Origin: Dasyornis broadbenti
Taxonomy: Eukaryota; Chordata; Aves; Passeriformes; Dasyornithidae
Direction: 5' to 3'
Assembly (NCBI GenBank): GCA_013397935.1
Contig: VZRN01011464.1
Location: 835,676-899,675 of the forward strand
Length of the DNA stretch: 64,000 nt
In this document: positions 41,701 to 56,700 of the stretch, one piece after another
How positions within the stretch are numbered: position 1 is the stretch's first letter
Layout: every line of letters begins with the position of its first letter
Notes under the pieces: model-generated
What the model was told of the DNA's origin: nothing
Database searches by the model: none
The model's input: only the letters and a program-made list of their open reading frames with translations
Made by a program: the position numbers and the translations under genes

Positions 41701-44700
41701 TTCTGGCACCAAGTCAGATGGTCCCTCTACAAGCCTCAGCACCTTATGATTTTAAGGAGTTGTGAAACAAAAAACTAAGTTAAAATTTTTACACTTTTTC
41801 AAGGTTATAGGGTGGCCTACTAACCTCCATGTAATAATTTAATCTATAAATATACTCACATATTTACTTAAACAAACACATACACACTCTCACAACATTT
41901 TCCATAGGAAGTTACTATCAGCTATGCATAAGCGTTTTTTGTGGCTAATTAGCTTTGCTTTTTTGTCACTGGCAGTGTCCTTGCTCATGACCTTATTTTA
42001 CTTTAGAGCTAAAATGGGGTCACTATTACTAACAACTTTTCCCACATAGGCATATATGAGATATGGCAAATATAAGATTGGGAATCACTTTTCTTTTTTT
42101 AAACCAGAATTTACTCTGTATTTTGTTCTCTGGGCTGGTTTTTAAACTCAATCACAACAATCAATAGTAGAACAGCAGGTATATTTCAAGTTTACAACAA
42201 ACTAGAACAGAAAAGAATTGCTAATTCCACTGTCGTCCTAGACACAGGGGTTCAGGCTTTTTACAGTGTTTGACAAGATTGGTATACTATGCTATACCTT
42301 CCAGAGGGGTGTTGCATGATCTCTTTTGTTTCTTTTCACATATTGCCTTCTAAATCTTTGATAATCAGAGAATTTTGATATCTGAGCCTCTCTGATTCCA
42401 ATGATTATGCTTCTTGAGAAGGTCTGAAGCTGCAGTGCAAATGTCCAGAGGAACTGATACACTCTCCGTGCCCTGCAGGAAGCCCTCATGCAGTGAGTCA
42501 AATCACTTCATCTGCTGGTGGGAGGTTGCCTGTACTCCTGGAGCCGTAAGAGCTTTAGAGCACAGAATCAGGAGAGATGGGAAGAAGATACATGAATCAA
42601 GAGGACAACATGAGGGCTTCCACCGTGAGGCTACAGGGTGAAATCCAGCAAAGAGACAGGAGTGTGGTTATCCATGTCCCCACTGAGAGATGGTTAGTGA
42701 CCCTGGGAAGAAGAGCTGGAGCATAGAAACCATGTTATCCTCCAACTAAAACTGAGAATCCCCAAGGGTGGGGTAGGGAAATGCCACTGTTGTACCAGAT
42801 ATTGTCTCTCCTGTAAATAAATGGAAAGATGGATACACGGGCAGACTTACACATGGAGCTGATCCTAATTACGTATCCACAAGAAATTTTAAATCCAACA
42901 AGAAAACTACATTTAAAATTAGTTTACCCTACTTTCAAGGGCTTGACTTGTTCCAGAACAAGCGCTTGCACACAGCTGAGGGGGAACATCTGTTGCACTT
43001 CAAATGCACCAGAGCTTGTGCAATACCATGAAGTTATCACAGAAAGTTCCAAACGTTGACAGGGATGTTATCTTCTCAAGACCATTAAAGGGAAAAAATT
43101 CTTCATTACGCATTTTTTGTTTTATTAAAGAGGAAGTGACTATGTACTTTGTGTATATGAGAAAACCACACACATTATAAATTAACCTCAATGTCCTTGA
43201 AAGTCAGACGTTCCAGCTTCCTTAATTCCAGTTGTTCTGATTGTACTATATCTTGTACTACTAAAACCAAAACAAAATCCCCAGAAATTTGACCACTAAG
43301 AGGAGAAGCAGTGCCAAATATTCTTTATGGAAAGAGACAGAGTCAAAGGGTGCACAGCAAATGAGGCAGAACTCCTATAAAACAAACCAAAAAAAATACA
43401 ACATCCCATCGTTAAGGACTGTCATAGCTTCACATTTCAGGGCATTTCCTAGCTTTCCCATACATGACTGCAATTCAAATCCACCCCAGTAAGCCCTAAA
43501 AGCAGTATTTGTTGCTACTTTGGCAGCAGTGTGGTCTGGCACTGTAAGACCTTCGTGTTCGGTTAGTTAAATACTCTTAACTCTGCTAAGCAACAGAAGC
43601 CACAGAAACGGCAAGAAGGGGAAATTCTTCCTTGCTCTCCCCCCTGAAATAATCTACCATTTGGCCAAGCTGAACTGCACTTTCAAAACATATTTCTCTA
43701 TCCCCGAACAGTCCTCCTGCAGAATAAGTGAAGTTGGCTACAAAGAGCAGAGGTCACAGACCCCTGAAAAGAAACCGTAAGAACATTTCATCATGGTATC
43801 TATCTACTGAGTTTTACAGAGGAGTACCCTCCTTGATGATGAGAATGGAATGCTCCTTGGATTTCATCTTCAGACAGTCAAAATTCAAACATCCTCCCTG
43901 CTCTGCACACACAAAAGGATAAAACATAAAAGGTCAAGCTTCAGCTTCCAGATTAATCAGCTTCCATAATTTCCTTTCCAGCCATATCAATCACAGCTCA
44001 CTATCTTCTCCAGGACAAGAAACACCAAAATATTGCTAGAGGCTCAGTGCATACTTTAGCTGGACATACAGGTGAAGTGAGCAGCCATAACATGACCTGG
44101 TTAGACAGGGGAAATTAGGGGAACAAAGTGTCTGCTGAAATATAGACAGAGAAAATGCCGGCAAGCCTGGGAACTAGGCCTGGGAACTAGAAACATTGTT
44201 GAGAAGCGCAGCTGGCCTCTCTGAAATGCACAGCCAGGTACCTAGAAACCTGAGACACCCTGAGATACCATTGATAAGAACAGAAACAAGGAACCACAAT
44301 AGACACTTATCTGAAAAGGTGAGAAATTATCTGAAAACAGTGAAAACATCCTGAGAAAGTAAGACCTGGTAACTCTACTGGCTGTTAGATCTGCAAGAAA
44401 AAGAAAACAGTCTAGAAAAATAACTGGCCTGAGAGAACAGAAAACAATATCTGTTGGCTATTGCTGGTGAAAAATAGAAATTAACAGCATCTGTTGGCTG
44501 CTGAAGCGGTAGTGTCCTACATCTCCTTATTTCTCTCTGATATGACTTAATTTTTATCCAAAACAAAACTTCTCTCTCCAAAGACTTCCCATGCTGCACA
44601 TACTTTTCCTTTCCTAAACAGGTTGAACTCTTCACACAAACTTTCAAAGAGATCTTGGACCCTCACCCACGACAGTGTTGTTTGTCCTGCCACATCTGGG

Positions 44701-47700
44701 ATGGTCTGACCCATTCTGAGACCTGTCCAATAAGCTTGATCCTGGTATTAATGCAAACATCTGCATATGCACATATAACTAATCCATCATAATTATGTTT
44801 TCTGTAGTATTACTAGAAAGTTGGCTTCATTAGTGAAAGGTCTGTAGTAGCCCGTAACAGTATACACCTACTTGGTTGCTACCATACTGTTGATAGGTCC
44901 CAAGAATTTATAAAAGCTCAATATATATTTTTATATATATACATACATCACTCATATATATATATGTAGGTTATAAATGACAGGTATAGTTGCTAGCAGT
45001 GATTTTTGTGGCAATATGTAATAAAGTAGAGAATTTAGAGTAAAAAGCCTCCATGCCCTTGAGTCTTACAGAAGCCTATGAACTCAGTCACAATCTCTAA
45101 ATACCTACACACTGGGTAGCCCTTCAGGTTGTGACAGCAGGTGTGACCCTGAAGAAATGCTTTAAAAGCTCTCTAGCAAAGCCAACTTGTTTAGAAAAGC
45201 AGGGCAATATCTGGATGCTATTGCTCTTTTAAAATGAGCTGTAAAAGTCTGTAAAATAAGGCAACAATAGTGTTTCAATGACGACAATTATTACATTTAT
45301 TATTGCACTGTAAACCCTAGGAGAACTGACCCCATAGTAAAGAACATCATCAGTCATGCATCTCACAGGTTACCAAAAAAAACTTATCCATTTGAGTTTT
45401 TCTACAGCATTTTATCCTCTATGAGGGGTAACATAACTGTCACACCTGAACTTTAAGGATTTGACAATTCTAATTTAAAGATTTAACATTTCAAAAAGCT
45501 TAGTTGATACCATGTAACTAAAGACAAGCACCCAGTGTTCTGTTGCATCATCTTACAGCATCAGACACTAGAGCAAATGAAAAATTTCAGTTTGCTCCTC
45601 AGAATACTTGCTTGTAAGAAACATTCTGATAAAAAGCATTTAAATACCGAAGTATTTAGTTCTGGTGAGACTGAACAGAATGTGAGCAGTGTTTAGAAAA
45701 GAAGGATGATACATGAGGCTAGGAAGGCGTGGCAGAAGGTTGGATTTCTAATTCAACACTGCATGTGCGGTAAAGCGGATGTTTCCCTTAATCCCAGGAT
45801 TGGAGGTAGATTAGGAAACCTCCTCATAGCTGTTTTATATAACATCATTTCTTCCTATACCTACAGGTAAGCTGCAAAATCCCTCTCTGGGACAAAGCAA
45901 CCAAAAATTTCTTTCAGAGCAGAGCTAGAGAATGCCAATCACTGTTTCTAGCTACCAATTCAGTTAAGTATTAAATCTCAGGAAACCAAGTTAAAAACTA
46001 GAAATGGTAAAAAGCATATGTGCACCCTCCCTGTCATATTTACACGGGGAAACACCAGTACTTAACAGGACAAAAATAACCCTTCTGCAACTATGTTAAT
46101 CATGGTAAATCTCCCTACAACCCTTTTAACATTACCAGAGTTCAAGTATGTTATTTAATTGTTACTAAACACACTAAATCCCAACCACACACTTTCCATC
46201 TGGATCTCACCAGTTGTGCTGATAGAGCGAGACACTGGGAGTTGTCTCCTGTGCAGGCAGCTTCCACCCCTACCGGACTCCCAATTCCCACAGAAAGCTA
46301 ATATGTTAACTTTGGCCCAAGTAAACTGACTACATGACAAAATGTCAGGAGTCTGAAAACAGATCTGTTTTTATCATTATAGACACAGAAGAGCTTTTAG
46401 TCTTCACCTAAGAAACCAGCAGCAAAGGGCAGTGCTGTGAAAGACATGGAACAGCTCCATTACTTGAGATAAAGCAAAGACACACAAAGAACATTGTCTG
46501 ACAAACAAGCAGTGATAGAGAAAGGATCCACAAGGGAATTCCCTAACCTGTTCTTCCCTGCTTACTATTACTCTGCGATTTGCATACTTCTGTAGACAGG
46601 TTCACAGTTCATAGCTATAATAACCAGATACAGCTTAATTGTGCACTATTTGTTACCTGTTCTTCTTCTAATCCATGATTCTCCTTCTCCAGGGCATGTT
46701 TTTTCCATCAGTGACTTGAGAACCATGCAGATTGCCAAGAAACTTATCATAAATCTACCCAAAAGTTTTCAGGTAAAATGTTACCTTTGATCCCAGACAT
46801 TGTGACATATTCCACTTCTTTGCATGCCAGATGCTTGGGGAAGTGCTTATTTAAGCCATCCCTCTAGCAGCTCCACTTAATTAACTATCCTTTCTTCTTA
46901 AAATCTCCTCTTAAGTTCATGTAGTCTTTCATGCTTGGACTTTCACACTTCACTTGGGAATCACAAAGCTCCCTGCTTAGGAGGATTACTCTTAGCATTT
47001 TATGATGGAAGAACCTAAAACTGTCCTTTGTCAAACCCCGAACTCCAGGCTGACTCTCTAACCCTTCCTTTGTCTTGTGTGCTTAGGTGATCACTTTCAA
47101 AATGCATACCAGCATTCCTGTTCTCCATAGCTCTTCCAGAGCTGGACAGAAAGTGGTCTGGAAGAACTCTTCCTTTTTCTTACCTTCTTTTTTTTCTTTT
47201 TCATTTGCATTTGTGAACACCTTGATTTGTCAATTTAATGGCTTTCTCTTGTGATCAAGCCTCTTGCCTCTTTGCATGAATCTTTCAGACAGAAAACATA
47301 GCAAAAAATATTTCCTAACAGGAATACTGGTGTCACAAAAAGCCAAAACGCAGACAGAATAATTAAAGATTAAATATCTTTATTGAGTGCATATCCTTTC
47401 CTCCTCTCTACCCTGTTTTATATAGGCATTTTGGTAGAGTGGGGAAGTGAAACAGATAAATATAAACCTCACATTTTTAGTAGGAACTTTCTCCAGCTAA
47501 GTCTGCACACATCAAAACAAAGAAGTGACCTGTCATATTCAGAACCAGTCATGCCAATTTCCCTCAAAAAATTTTAGCACAGGTTTGGCAGTTAAACAAC
47601 TGCTTTTTACTTCATTTTGTTTCCATCATTCTTTTGTGCCTCTCTTTGCTCTTTGAAAGACAGAGCTCCTGCTCCAGCACTTACATTAAGCAGAGCTTTA

Positions 47701-50700
47701 GAAGACCAGTTTTTGAGTCTCTTTGCATACGCCTACAGGGCGGGGAGCAGCGTGGGTCCCTGCTATGCTGATAGGAAACGAGCCAACTCTGATCCAGAGA
47801 CAGTGGAGGGAAGGCCAAGTCTGAACCATCATCCTGCTTCCCAGTGCAGTTAATATCCTCTGGTACTATTCTCCTCAGCAAGTGTTTCATTTAAAGCAAC
47901 TCCTGAACAGCAAGGGTTTCATATAAAGTGTTCATCTCTTTCATGTGATAAGGAAGACTGATTTACAAAACACATCATATTTGACAAAGTCTTTTTCCTC
48001 TGTGCAAACTGTTCCAGTCTCCTCTCTCACCATTCCTGTTATGTCCTACTTAGAGTGGGTGAGGTTAGAAAGAACTAAGATGCCATTACTAAGGTTTGTA
48101 CAGAATAGTTTTGCTAACTACCAATTAGTAACTTTACATTTACATTTAGTGATTTCAGTGGAGCTTTATCATTTTGTAATAGACACAGACCTGGATCATG
48201 TCCCCTTCATTATGAAAGGATTTTAAATTACGCTTCCTGAAAATACAGCTAACTGAGACAGATCCCCTTCTCAAAACATCAAGTGGAATGTATTCTATTG
48301 TTAGATACACTTAAAAGGTCAGCTTAAAAGTCATGAAAAATACTGCTGCTCTATGAATTTTCAGAAATTTCAGAGAATAAAAATGTCAGAAGTGTTGCAA
48401 AACCCACCTAAAATAAACAGAGCTGCTAAAATGTTGTCATTATTGCAGGAATGGTTTTCAATCTCTGATTTTGGCAGAAGTGAAACAGTCTATAAATGTT
48501 GAAATAACGTCTGGCTTAGGAATAGCAGCAGGCTCTTCCAAAGCTATGTGTTACTAAGCTGAGCAGGGAAACGCAGGTTCCCAAAACCTCCCAGTTACAC
48601 AAAAGGGAGAGGCACAACAGTACTGACCATTGCCCTGCCTGGGTTTTCACACCCTCTGCAATCCATGAAGCCAAACCCGGCACACAAAAAAGGCAGAAAC
48701 AAGAGCACAGCCCACGTAGATAACACAGTGAGTAGGTGGCATCTGTTCAAGGCTCTGGAGGAGCTCAAACAATACATCCCTCTGAGCACTGTACTGCATT
48801 TTGGTTCATCAGTCCCCTGAAAAGGCAGTGTGACAATAAGAGATCCTCCGGCATTCAGGCATCTTCATGTACAACATCATCACCTACATCACAAGTACAT
48901 GATTTGTCCAGTGACAAAGGCAGAGTGCATAAGCCAGGCCCAGACCAAGGACCAGCCCAGGACTCCAGCCTGCTGCTGCACTGGGATGGAGTCACATCCT
49001 TTCCCTCTCCCCTGGTATCAGGAACCTCCTGCTCTTGGAAGCCAAGTTGAGAGCAAGCAAAAGCCCAACCTATCTCCTACACCAGTCAAAGCAGAGTCCT
49101 TAAAGATGAGTAATGGAGATCTGAATGCTCATTAATCTGTATTGAGGCCTCTTAAACCCCAAACAAGTGCTCTACAATGCTCATGATTACCTCTTTAACA
49201 ATGTTTCCAGAAAAATGACGCCAGAGTTTTGGAGGTTTTTTTTTTTTTGTCCAGGAAGGCTAGAAATTAACTCAATATACACAGTATGTAATGTAAGTAT
49301 CTCTGGGTATAAGCGAAATCTTTCCTAAACCTCTTATGAAACTTTCTGTAGTTTTTGAGAAGTCTCCCAGTCAGAAGTCAGACCTAGAAAAACTTTAAAA
49401 TTTGTCACTAAGAAAATGAGAGCTGCTCTGGTGAAGAGTCAGCTCTACAGCAAAGCCTGGACTTACATATTTTTATTGCATCATCTCCAGGTGCCCAGGA
49501 AAAACATGAAAGATTTCCCACCAGTCACCAAAGGCAAACCAGTCCTCATCAGAGGATTGACTCCACAATCTCAGACACATGTAAATCTCCCAGGGAGATT
49601 TTTCAAATGCTTGGGAGTCCAGGATTTTAAACTGAAAGAAAGGAAGTTTAGAGGAAGGAGTACAGGATGTGAGAAACCCAGGGTAAGCTCCAGTGCCACA
49701 GCACCCTCAGCGTTCACCAGTATCAGCACACCTCATTTCAGAGCCCATGGTGCAGCATCAGGATCCCTTGGCCAAGGGTTGACCATGCAGCAAGGAAAGG
49801 CTATTATGTCCCACAGTTGGTGTTTGGGTCTCTCAGATATACACAGCAGCTGCTTACTCTCTTGTCAGGGTCTTCACAGCTACATAAATCAGCTCTAGAT
49901 TCTGCTTCAAGATTTCTGAACCTAAGGTTCAGATTACAGGCTGCTAGGACAGTAAGAAAACAGCAAAACCAACACAGTGAATCTACTCTTCTGCTCTTCT
50001 CTAGCTCTGCTACTGCAGCCGGTGTGACCCTCATGTCAGGAGAAATTACACCAAAGTTATTCTGACACAGTTGGTAATTGGACTCTGGAGCAGCTTCATT
50101 GTCAATCTGTTGCATACAATTACTGGGACTGTTTGAGGAGGTATTAGCATTTCTGTATAGAACGGGACTCTTCAGCACAGGTCTTTGGCTGGTCACAACC
50201 ACCAGCACAAACTTGGCCTCCGAGGTTTAACGCTTTCTAACATGCCAGTTCTGCCTGAGAATCATGTATGGTTTTCTAGAGCTCTACTGCCATGAGGTCA
50301 GTATTCTGCTAGGTTGTTCTTACAAAGAATCATCAGGTTATATATACCAGGAAGTAGGAGCCAGAGAAAATACTGCGGAGTTAGTCACATAAATGGTTCA
50401 AAAAGGCACATGAGGATGAACAGTGTGCCAATGGGACAGCAGCATAATCCCAACTTCTTTTGTCATGTTGTATGAATACCATGACTGAAACTACTGGTTT
50501 GTAAGACCTAAAAGACTCCTGCCACAGGCTGCTGCAGGGAGCAGAATGCAAAAACCCTTGTGGAAGAGGACTTTACTTCCTTCTAGTACTCATCCTCATG
50601 TGAGGTTCCTTTGATTTACCAGTTCATGACAAACCCTCTTCTCTAACAGTCACCTAGTTTGTTTACTCTCAGCTGCTGCCACCAACTCCTCTTTCCAGAG

Positions 50701-53700
50701 CTGCTAAATTCCACATTGCAAAAGGCTTGAACACCCTAGAACGAGAATTAGCTAGTACTTCATGTAAACCACAGGATGCGTGTGTGCTTACAAAGCACCT
50801 TGTGGCACCAGGGCCAGAGCACTGCTATCTCCAGAACTGCCCTCTAAAAGCATGGACAGGAAGTAACTGGAAGAAAAGCAAGGTGTTTACCTCAAACAAA
50901 AAAGGTTCAAAAGCAGAAAGATTGTTTTGTGGGTTGTTTTGTCTTTCAAATGCAAGAGCAGCAAACACAATTTTATTTTTTAAGATACAACTAGGTTTTG
51001 AAACGGAAATACTAAAACCACTACTAACCTTAGCATATCAATCTAACTGTCCTGGGTCAGTAGTTGCCTTCCCAAACTGAGCCCTCAGCTAGCTCAAGGA
51101 AGTGTACATATGTATTAAAAACCGGGCTGTAATAACAGGAAGTCCTTAAGAAATAAATTATTCTGATTGTCACAGTTCCAAGACAAAGCTTTTTCCATCC
51201 ACATGCACTGGAAACTCCAGCAGACTAAGCTCTCTGCACTTTTCATTCAGCTGCTGTTCCAAGCCTTTTTCTGCAGGAACCCACACCAATACCACAAACT
51301 CAACAGGCACATTTTCAGCATTCAATAAGGCTCAGAATGAGCCATTAGATCAAAGAGATTAAGACCATTCCCACACAGACAGGAAAAGCAACTTTAGCCC
51401 CTTTGGCTGGGAGAATCAGATGATCCCTCCTCCTTTCTTAAGACATTATCCAAGATCCCTTTCTCCATGTGCCTCATCCTCCTGTCAGTCTGCAGCTTAA
51501 ACCCCTTGCATTTCCAGACACGTTTTATTTGCATTTATAGCTCTGCACATGCTAAGCAATTCCTCTCCTTCTTCATATCTCTGGGTGTTTAGATTATCTC
51601 TTTGCTAAAGAAGAGATTCATCTGGCATCTCAGATGAAGAGATTTTCCCTTTACAGACAACAGTTTGTCTCCATACCTACTTGCTCCGGACTTCCTCTGC
51701 AGTTTGTAGAGGCTACAGTTAGGTTTGGGCTGTGTTTCACTGAGTGCACTACTCAGTCAAACTACACCTATTGCTTGTGCCTACTAATGGTTGAATGGAG
51801 TTTAAAGAAAAGCTTTAGCCAGGCACCTGCAGACCCACATTGACTTGTAGCTGTGTAATGTATGTGTACATTACACATAATGTACAGTTGAGAGGAAATC
51901 TCTCCTCCTTAAACCTCACGGCTAATGACATACCAATACAAATAAATGTATAGAGGAGGCAAAAAAAAAAAGTCTGAATCAAGCTGATAACAAGTAGAAC
52001 CTCAGCACATTAAAAAGCAAACGCATGAAAGTTAAGATATTTCCCTCACTTACTAGCAATTGCTTTGGTTTTTGCACACCGAGCTGGAGGAAACAGAGTA
52101 AGTGGATGTGGCAAACAGTTTATGCAAAAACACAGTCATAGCAAGGTATCCTTAAGGAATTCCATAGTTAAAAATAGTATTGAAAATACTGTGGATCAAC
52201 TAGCCTTCCTAAAAAACACCTACTGCAGCAATAGGATTTAAAACCAGTAATGACCAGGCTTTCTGTTAAAAACTGCACATTTCAATAATGTTTTTCTGCA
52301 CACTTTTTGGGAAGAAAACAATAATGAAGCATATATAGCACAAAAAAAAGCTCAAAATAATGAGTCAAAGAGAAGGAAAAAGAAAAGAATGCAGGAGCCA
52401 TTACCCAAAAGCTGAACTCCTACTTCACTCCAACTGACAAACACTGTGACCTATTTCATCCCAAAATTCTGAGTGGAATGTGGCTGAATAAGGGTTAAGC
52501 TTTACCTCACTTATTTGTCAGCCAATTTATGATTCTTATTATTGTTTTTACGTACAGTTACAACCAATTTGTCAGGACAACTCTGTAATTTCAGCTACAG
52601 CAAACATCAGGCTTTGGTGAAGAGGCGATGGCTGGAGATACCCCCAGCTGAACCACCCCACTGGCCTGAACTCCCAACCATCTGCTCAAAGTTTACACGA
52701 AAGGGTGAATTTCATTACCCTTCACCTTGGAGTTTGCTACAAAGCGCTGTGAAAAATTACTCAGCTACAAGGGGTAACAGTTGATCAGAAGGTTTTCTAA
52801 TTAACAGCAAGAACCTGAAGATCACAAATATTCACAAAACTATGCACTCCATTTGGTTACTGTAAGAACATACTAAGAAAGGAGAATGAATTCACCAGCC
52901 ACAGAAGAGCCTGGGAGCCCTATCATGTGTTTACACCAAAAAGCACATCCTACTTCAAATCAGAAATCAGTCTGGTAAATTCTAGTTTCTGTTACACATT
53001 AGATTACATCAAGAAATCACTTGTCCCATCTAGTTTAAAAAACAATTGGATAACAGGAGCTTAAGTGATGTATCTTTGGGGCTAGAAGGAGCACATGGTA
53101 ATTTTGTACTGAAGAGTTACATAAAAACCAAGAAAATCACTGAAACTAACAAGGCAAGTCAAGCAGATCTTTCAATTTTTGCTTGACATTCCAACAGTGA
53201 TACCTCTTTCAGGTATCAGTGGAAGTTGATAGCAGTTTGTTATAAATTCCTGCCCAGTCTCCTTCATCAGGCCTCCCTCTCATACACATAGGGTGGAAAA
53301 CATACCAAGGAAACATTGTCAACCGAAAAATAAGTCACAGAAAATTAATGACAAATCCTCATGAACATGCTGAAGATAAAAACATAGATCTTGTCATTGG
53401 ATTATAGTCTAGAAATTTAATAGAATCTATAGTCTTGTTATTTCTACCCCTTAGAAAATACCTGACAAGCTTTGAACACATAAAAGCAATCCTCATACAC
53501 TGAAGCGCAAAACCAAAAGAGTAAACCAGCCATTTTGGGAAGCAACTGAGGAAGAATTGTCATTGGTTTATTACAGAGATCTTTAGTTCCATCAAGTTAT
53601 TTTGTTTTCAAATTTTCTGGTTTTAACTATCCTGTCTTACAAACCAACAGTTCAGACATAAAATCTTGCAGCTGCCTCTAGTCATTAGTGACAACTTTTT

Positions 53701-56700
53701 CTCATATATACACACATATATACATATATATATATATAAGCATAAACCCAAACAAGTAAAACTTGAAATCTTCATATATTCTTCTTTGAATTTCCTACAC
53801 CACTTACTAATAATTCAAAACATGTATCTCTTAACAGTATATAAGATGTATTATTTGTTGAAACAGCTGTCAAGAAAATGCATTGGTCTCCCCTTCAGAA
53901 ATCTCTTCTTTGAAACTACTACTAGAAAGAAAAACACCTTTTGTATGCAGATTAAGGTTGATTTAGTTCTAAGATAACGTGCAGATGTCAACATCAAGAC
54001 TTCAACTAAGCAGCTTTTGTCACATAGTGCGTATGTTGTGAGGAATGCAATGAGGAAAAAAAATACCCAAGTGACCCAGAAACCTTGGGAATGCTTTTAA
54101 GTTCCTCTTAGGGAAGCGTAAGCCCACGTGCTATCTGCACATCAGTATGCCTCAAAAATGTGATGCCAACTTCCACAGTTAGAGAAATCTTATTTCAGCA
54201 GGTTTAAGCCATTTCTCTCCACAGAACATTTTATACTTACGTAGAAAGTGTTTTTCCAGTAAGGCTATTTCCAGGTGACCTTTGATCTCATTCAGTCTGT
54301 CAGACTCTGTTCTGTTAAAATCCTGGACTCCTGAAGCCATGACGACGGTCCCTGGACCAGCCTATAAGAAAGCCAAAACATAACTGAAAGTTAAAAAGCT
54401 TTTTTTTTTTTTTTTTTTTAATTTAAATATATCAACTGATTACTGGAGCAGTAAAGAAACAAGCATGTGAGAAACATACAAGTATCAACAACTCTGAATG
54501 CCTCTTTCAGCATCAGATTACCAAAATAAGTGAATGAAAGCTAATCAAATGTGAGTTTATAGAACACACTTCTACAAATCTTGGAAAGTTAGAGAAAACA
54601 AGTATTTCCCATCACCACCCTTACCAGTTCTACTGCATCATCATTTAAGCTTTTCTTCTGCTGATTGAAAAGCCATATTTATACTATCCCTCACCTCTTA
54701 ACATAAAATGAATGGCCAATGCAACACACTTTACATATAAAATTATGAAGCTAGCAAAAGTAATGCTTTTCCAGTTAATTGTTGATCTATTGGAAAACAC
54801 CTATTGTATCTCTTAATATTCATTTATGGAATATGTGATTCTCAAGACCACAGTCACTCAGCAAGGAAAGGGTTCCTCGCTGCCCCACAACCCAGTTGCT
54901 GCAGAAGGATGTTGTTGGTGCCCAGGAATTCATCCTGGCAGGCTAGGAGAGGGGGCAATCAGGAGATTGCATGCCTCAACAGATGTACCACCACGCCTTG
55001 AATAAACTCAGCAGAATACTGAAAATGATGGAGAAAGCAGGAATTAAAAAGTAGTTTGATTAGTTAGTGAGACCAGTGACAACCACTACCTCCATGAAGT
55101 AAACACAGAAAAACCCCAAGCCCACACAGCAGAAAGCAGGTGATGCCTTCTTTCTCTCATAAAGTGAGTATTTTCAGACAACAGGGAAGAAAGTGGGTGC
55201 CAGCATCTCTTGGGTAATGGTTGTTCAGCAATTGTGTGCAGTCCCCACCAGGCAAAAAAAATCTGCCAATGAGAATTACAGGAGCTTCTCCAGCAGCTTA
55301 TACGCAAAACCAAAGTGATAGATTACAGAAGCCTACATCTCAGAAAAGATCTCATGACAAAAAGGAATTTATTTACCTATTCTAATTATTCCCCATTCCT
55401 TGTTTGAACCCTGAAAACATATAGGAACTGTACTGCTTTCAAACACCAGCTTGCATACATTTAACCATGACAGCTTAAATTACATACATATATAAACTCA
55501 AGTAATCTACAGGAGACATTCAATTAAGACATTTCCTATGTTTTAGAAAAGATGTGCAGAAAGCTTACTGACAGCAAAGTACTTTCACAGTTGGCATTGA
55601 TTTGCACTTCCAAGATAAAACAGTGTGGAAATACCTATTAAACATCTGTTTTCTTACTTGAATTGAGCAGATGCTGAGTTTAAGCCTCCAAATCTGTCTA
55701 TACAGGCATATTAGCACGCTGTAGGCAGTTACTGCCCAGAATTTACCTAGCACCAACTTCCCACCTGGGCTTGCTCAATACAGTGCCAAGCAGAGATGCT
55801 ATTTCCAGTCCCCTAAGCAGCACCCACCCACACAGCACTCTGTCAACGCTGCTGGCCCTGACGAGGAGCAGAAGCTGTTAGTTTAGCAGTAGCCTGGGGC
55901 TGCTTCCCATTTTGGAGCCGGCACGAAACACCCCATAGCAGAGTGGGACAGACCCCAGTGCAGTCCTCAAATGGGGAGCTGCAGCACAGCATCCTCCTCG
56001 CCATGCTCCACCATCTCCCAATCACTCCTGCCTTGAGCCAGGGAGGTGTAGTGAGAGAGGCCATTTGCAACTGCTGCAGCCACTACCGACGAGTATCAGA
56101 GCCTGTTTTCAGATGAGCACAGGATGCCAATTAACCTCTGTGCTGATCTCTTATCTACAGAGCTGGGTTGTATTTGTTTACACTGCAAGATTTAGTGCTA
56201 TCACTTGCCAGACACTTGGAGAGAGCCCCAAGGAGGACGCTGGAGCTGAAGGTGAACAGCAGCGCCCTTAAACACACTCCACAGGCGGGCACAAGGGAAG
56301 TGTTATTAAAATACAGACTGCTGCCCAGGTGTTAATGCACAGCTTCCTGTATTGCGTATCTACATCTGGCACAAAGGGACAATCTCTGCTCCCAGCATGC
56401 AGGAGTTCATAGGGAGCTGTCTGAAGAAACAGTGCCACTGCATGCAAATAAATAAATTGACAAATAAATAAATTCACGTACAGGTCAAAGAGCAAGATGC
56501 TGTACTCAAAAGGAATGTGCCTAGACTCTGGGCATCAGCCCCATGCTTAGACAGCAGCTGGTTCCCACTCCAACCCCAGGGAAGGGAAAGGAGCACAGAA
56601 ACAGTGAGGTGAAGCAGGAGAGGAAAAAGAAAGGGGCTAGCGAGTATCTAAGCGTATTCAAGTTTTCATCCTCACTGAAGATACTCATGATATTTCACCC

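Larger units (their letters stand above)
44090..45030 (+). other. Possible LTR-like stretch (unassigned)
   Basis: A TATAAAAG box (44909-44916) is followed 104 bases later by AATAAA (45020-45025). Upstream there are short internal duplications (44165-44190, and CATCTGTTGGCT-type pairs near 44450 and 44490). This spacing recalls the U3-R part of an LTR, but no TG...CA ends, target duplication or internal gene was found. It may equally be ordinary intron. Confidence 0.15.
41174..54240 (-). other. GRAMD4: GRAMD4 intron 2
   Basis: 13.1 kb, the largest intron. Contents seen: a 16-bp hairpin at 41606-41643; a possible solo-LTR-like stretch at about 44090-45030 with a 13-bp perfect doublet at 44165-44190; AT microsatellites at 44921-44967 and 53704-53738; a poly(T) tract near 49234; and overlapping small hairpins at 51852-51883. 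No exon or gene was recognised on either strand. Confidence 0.9.
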
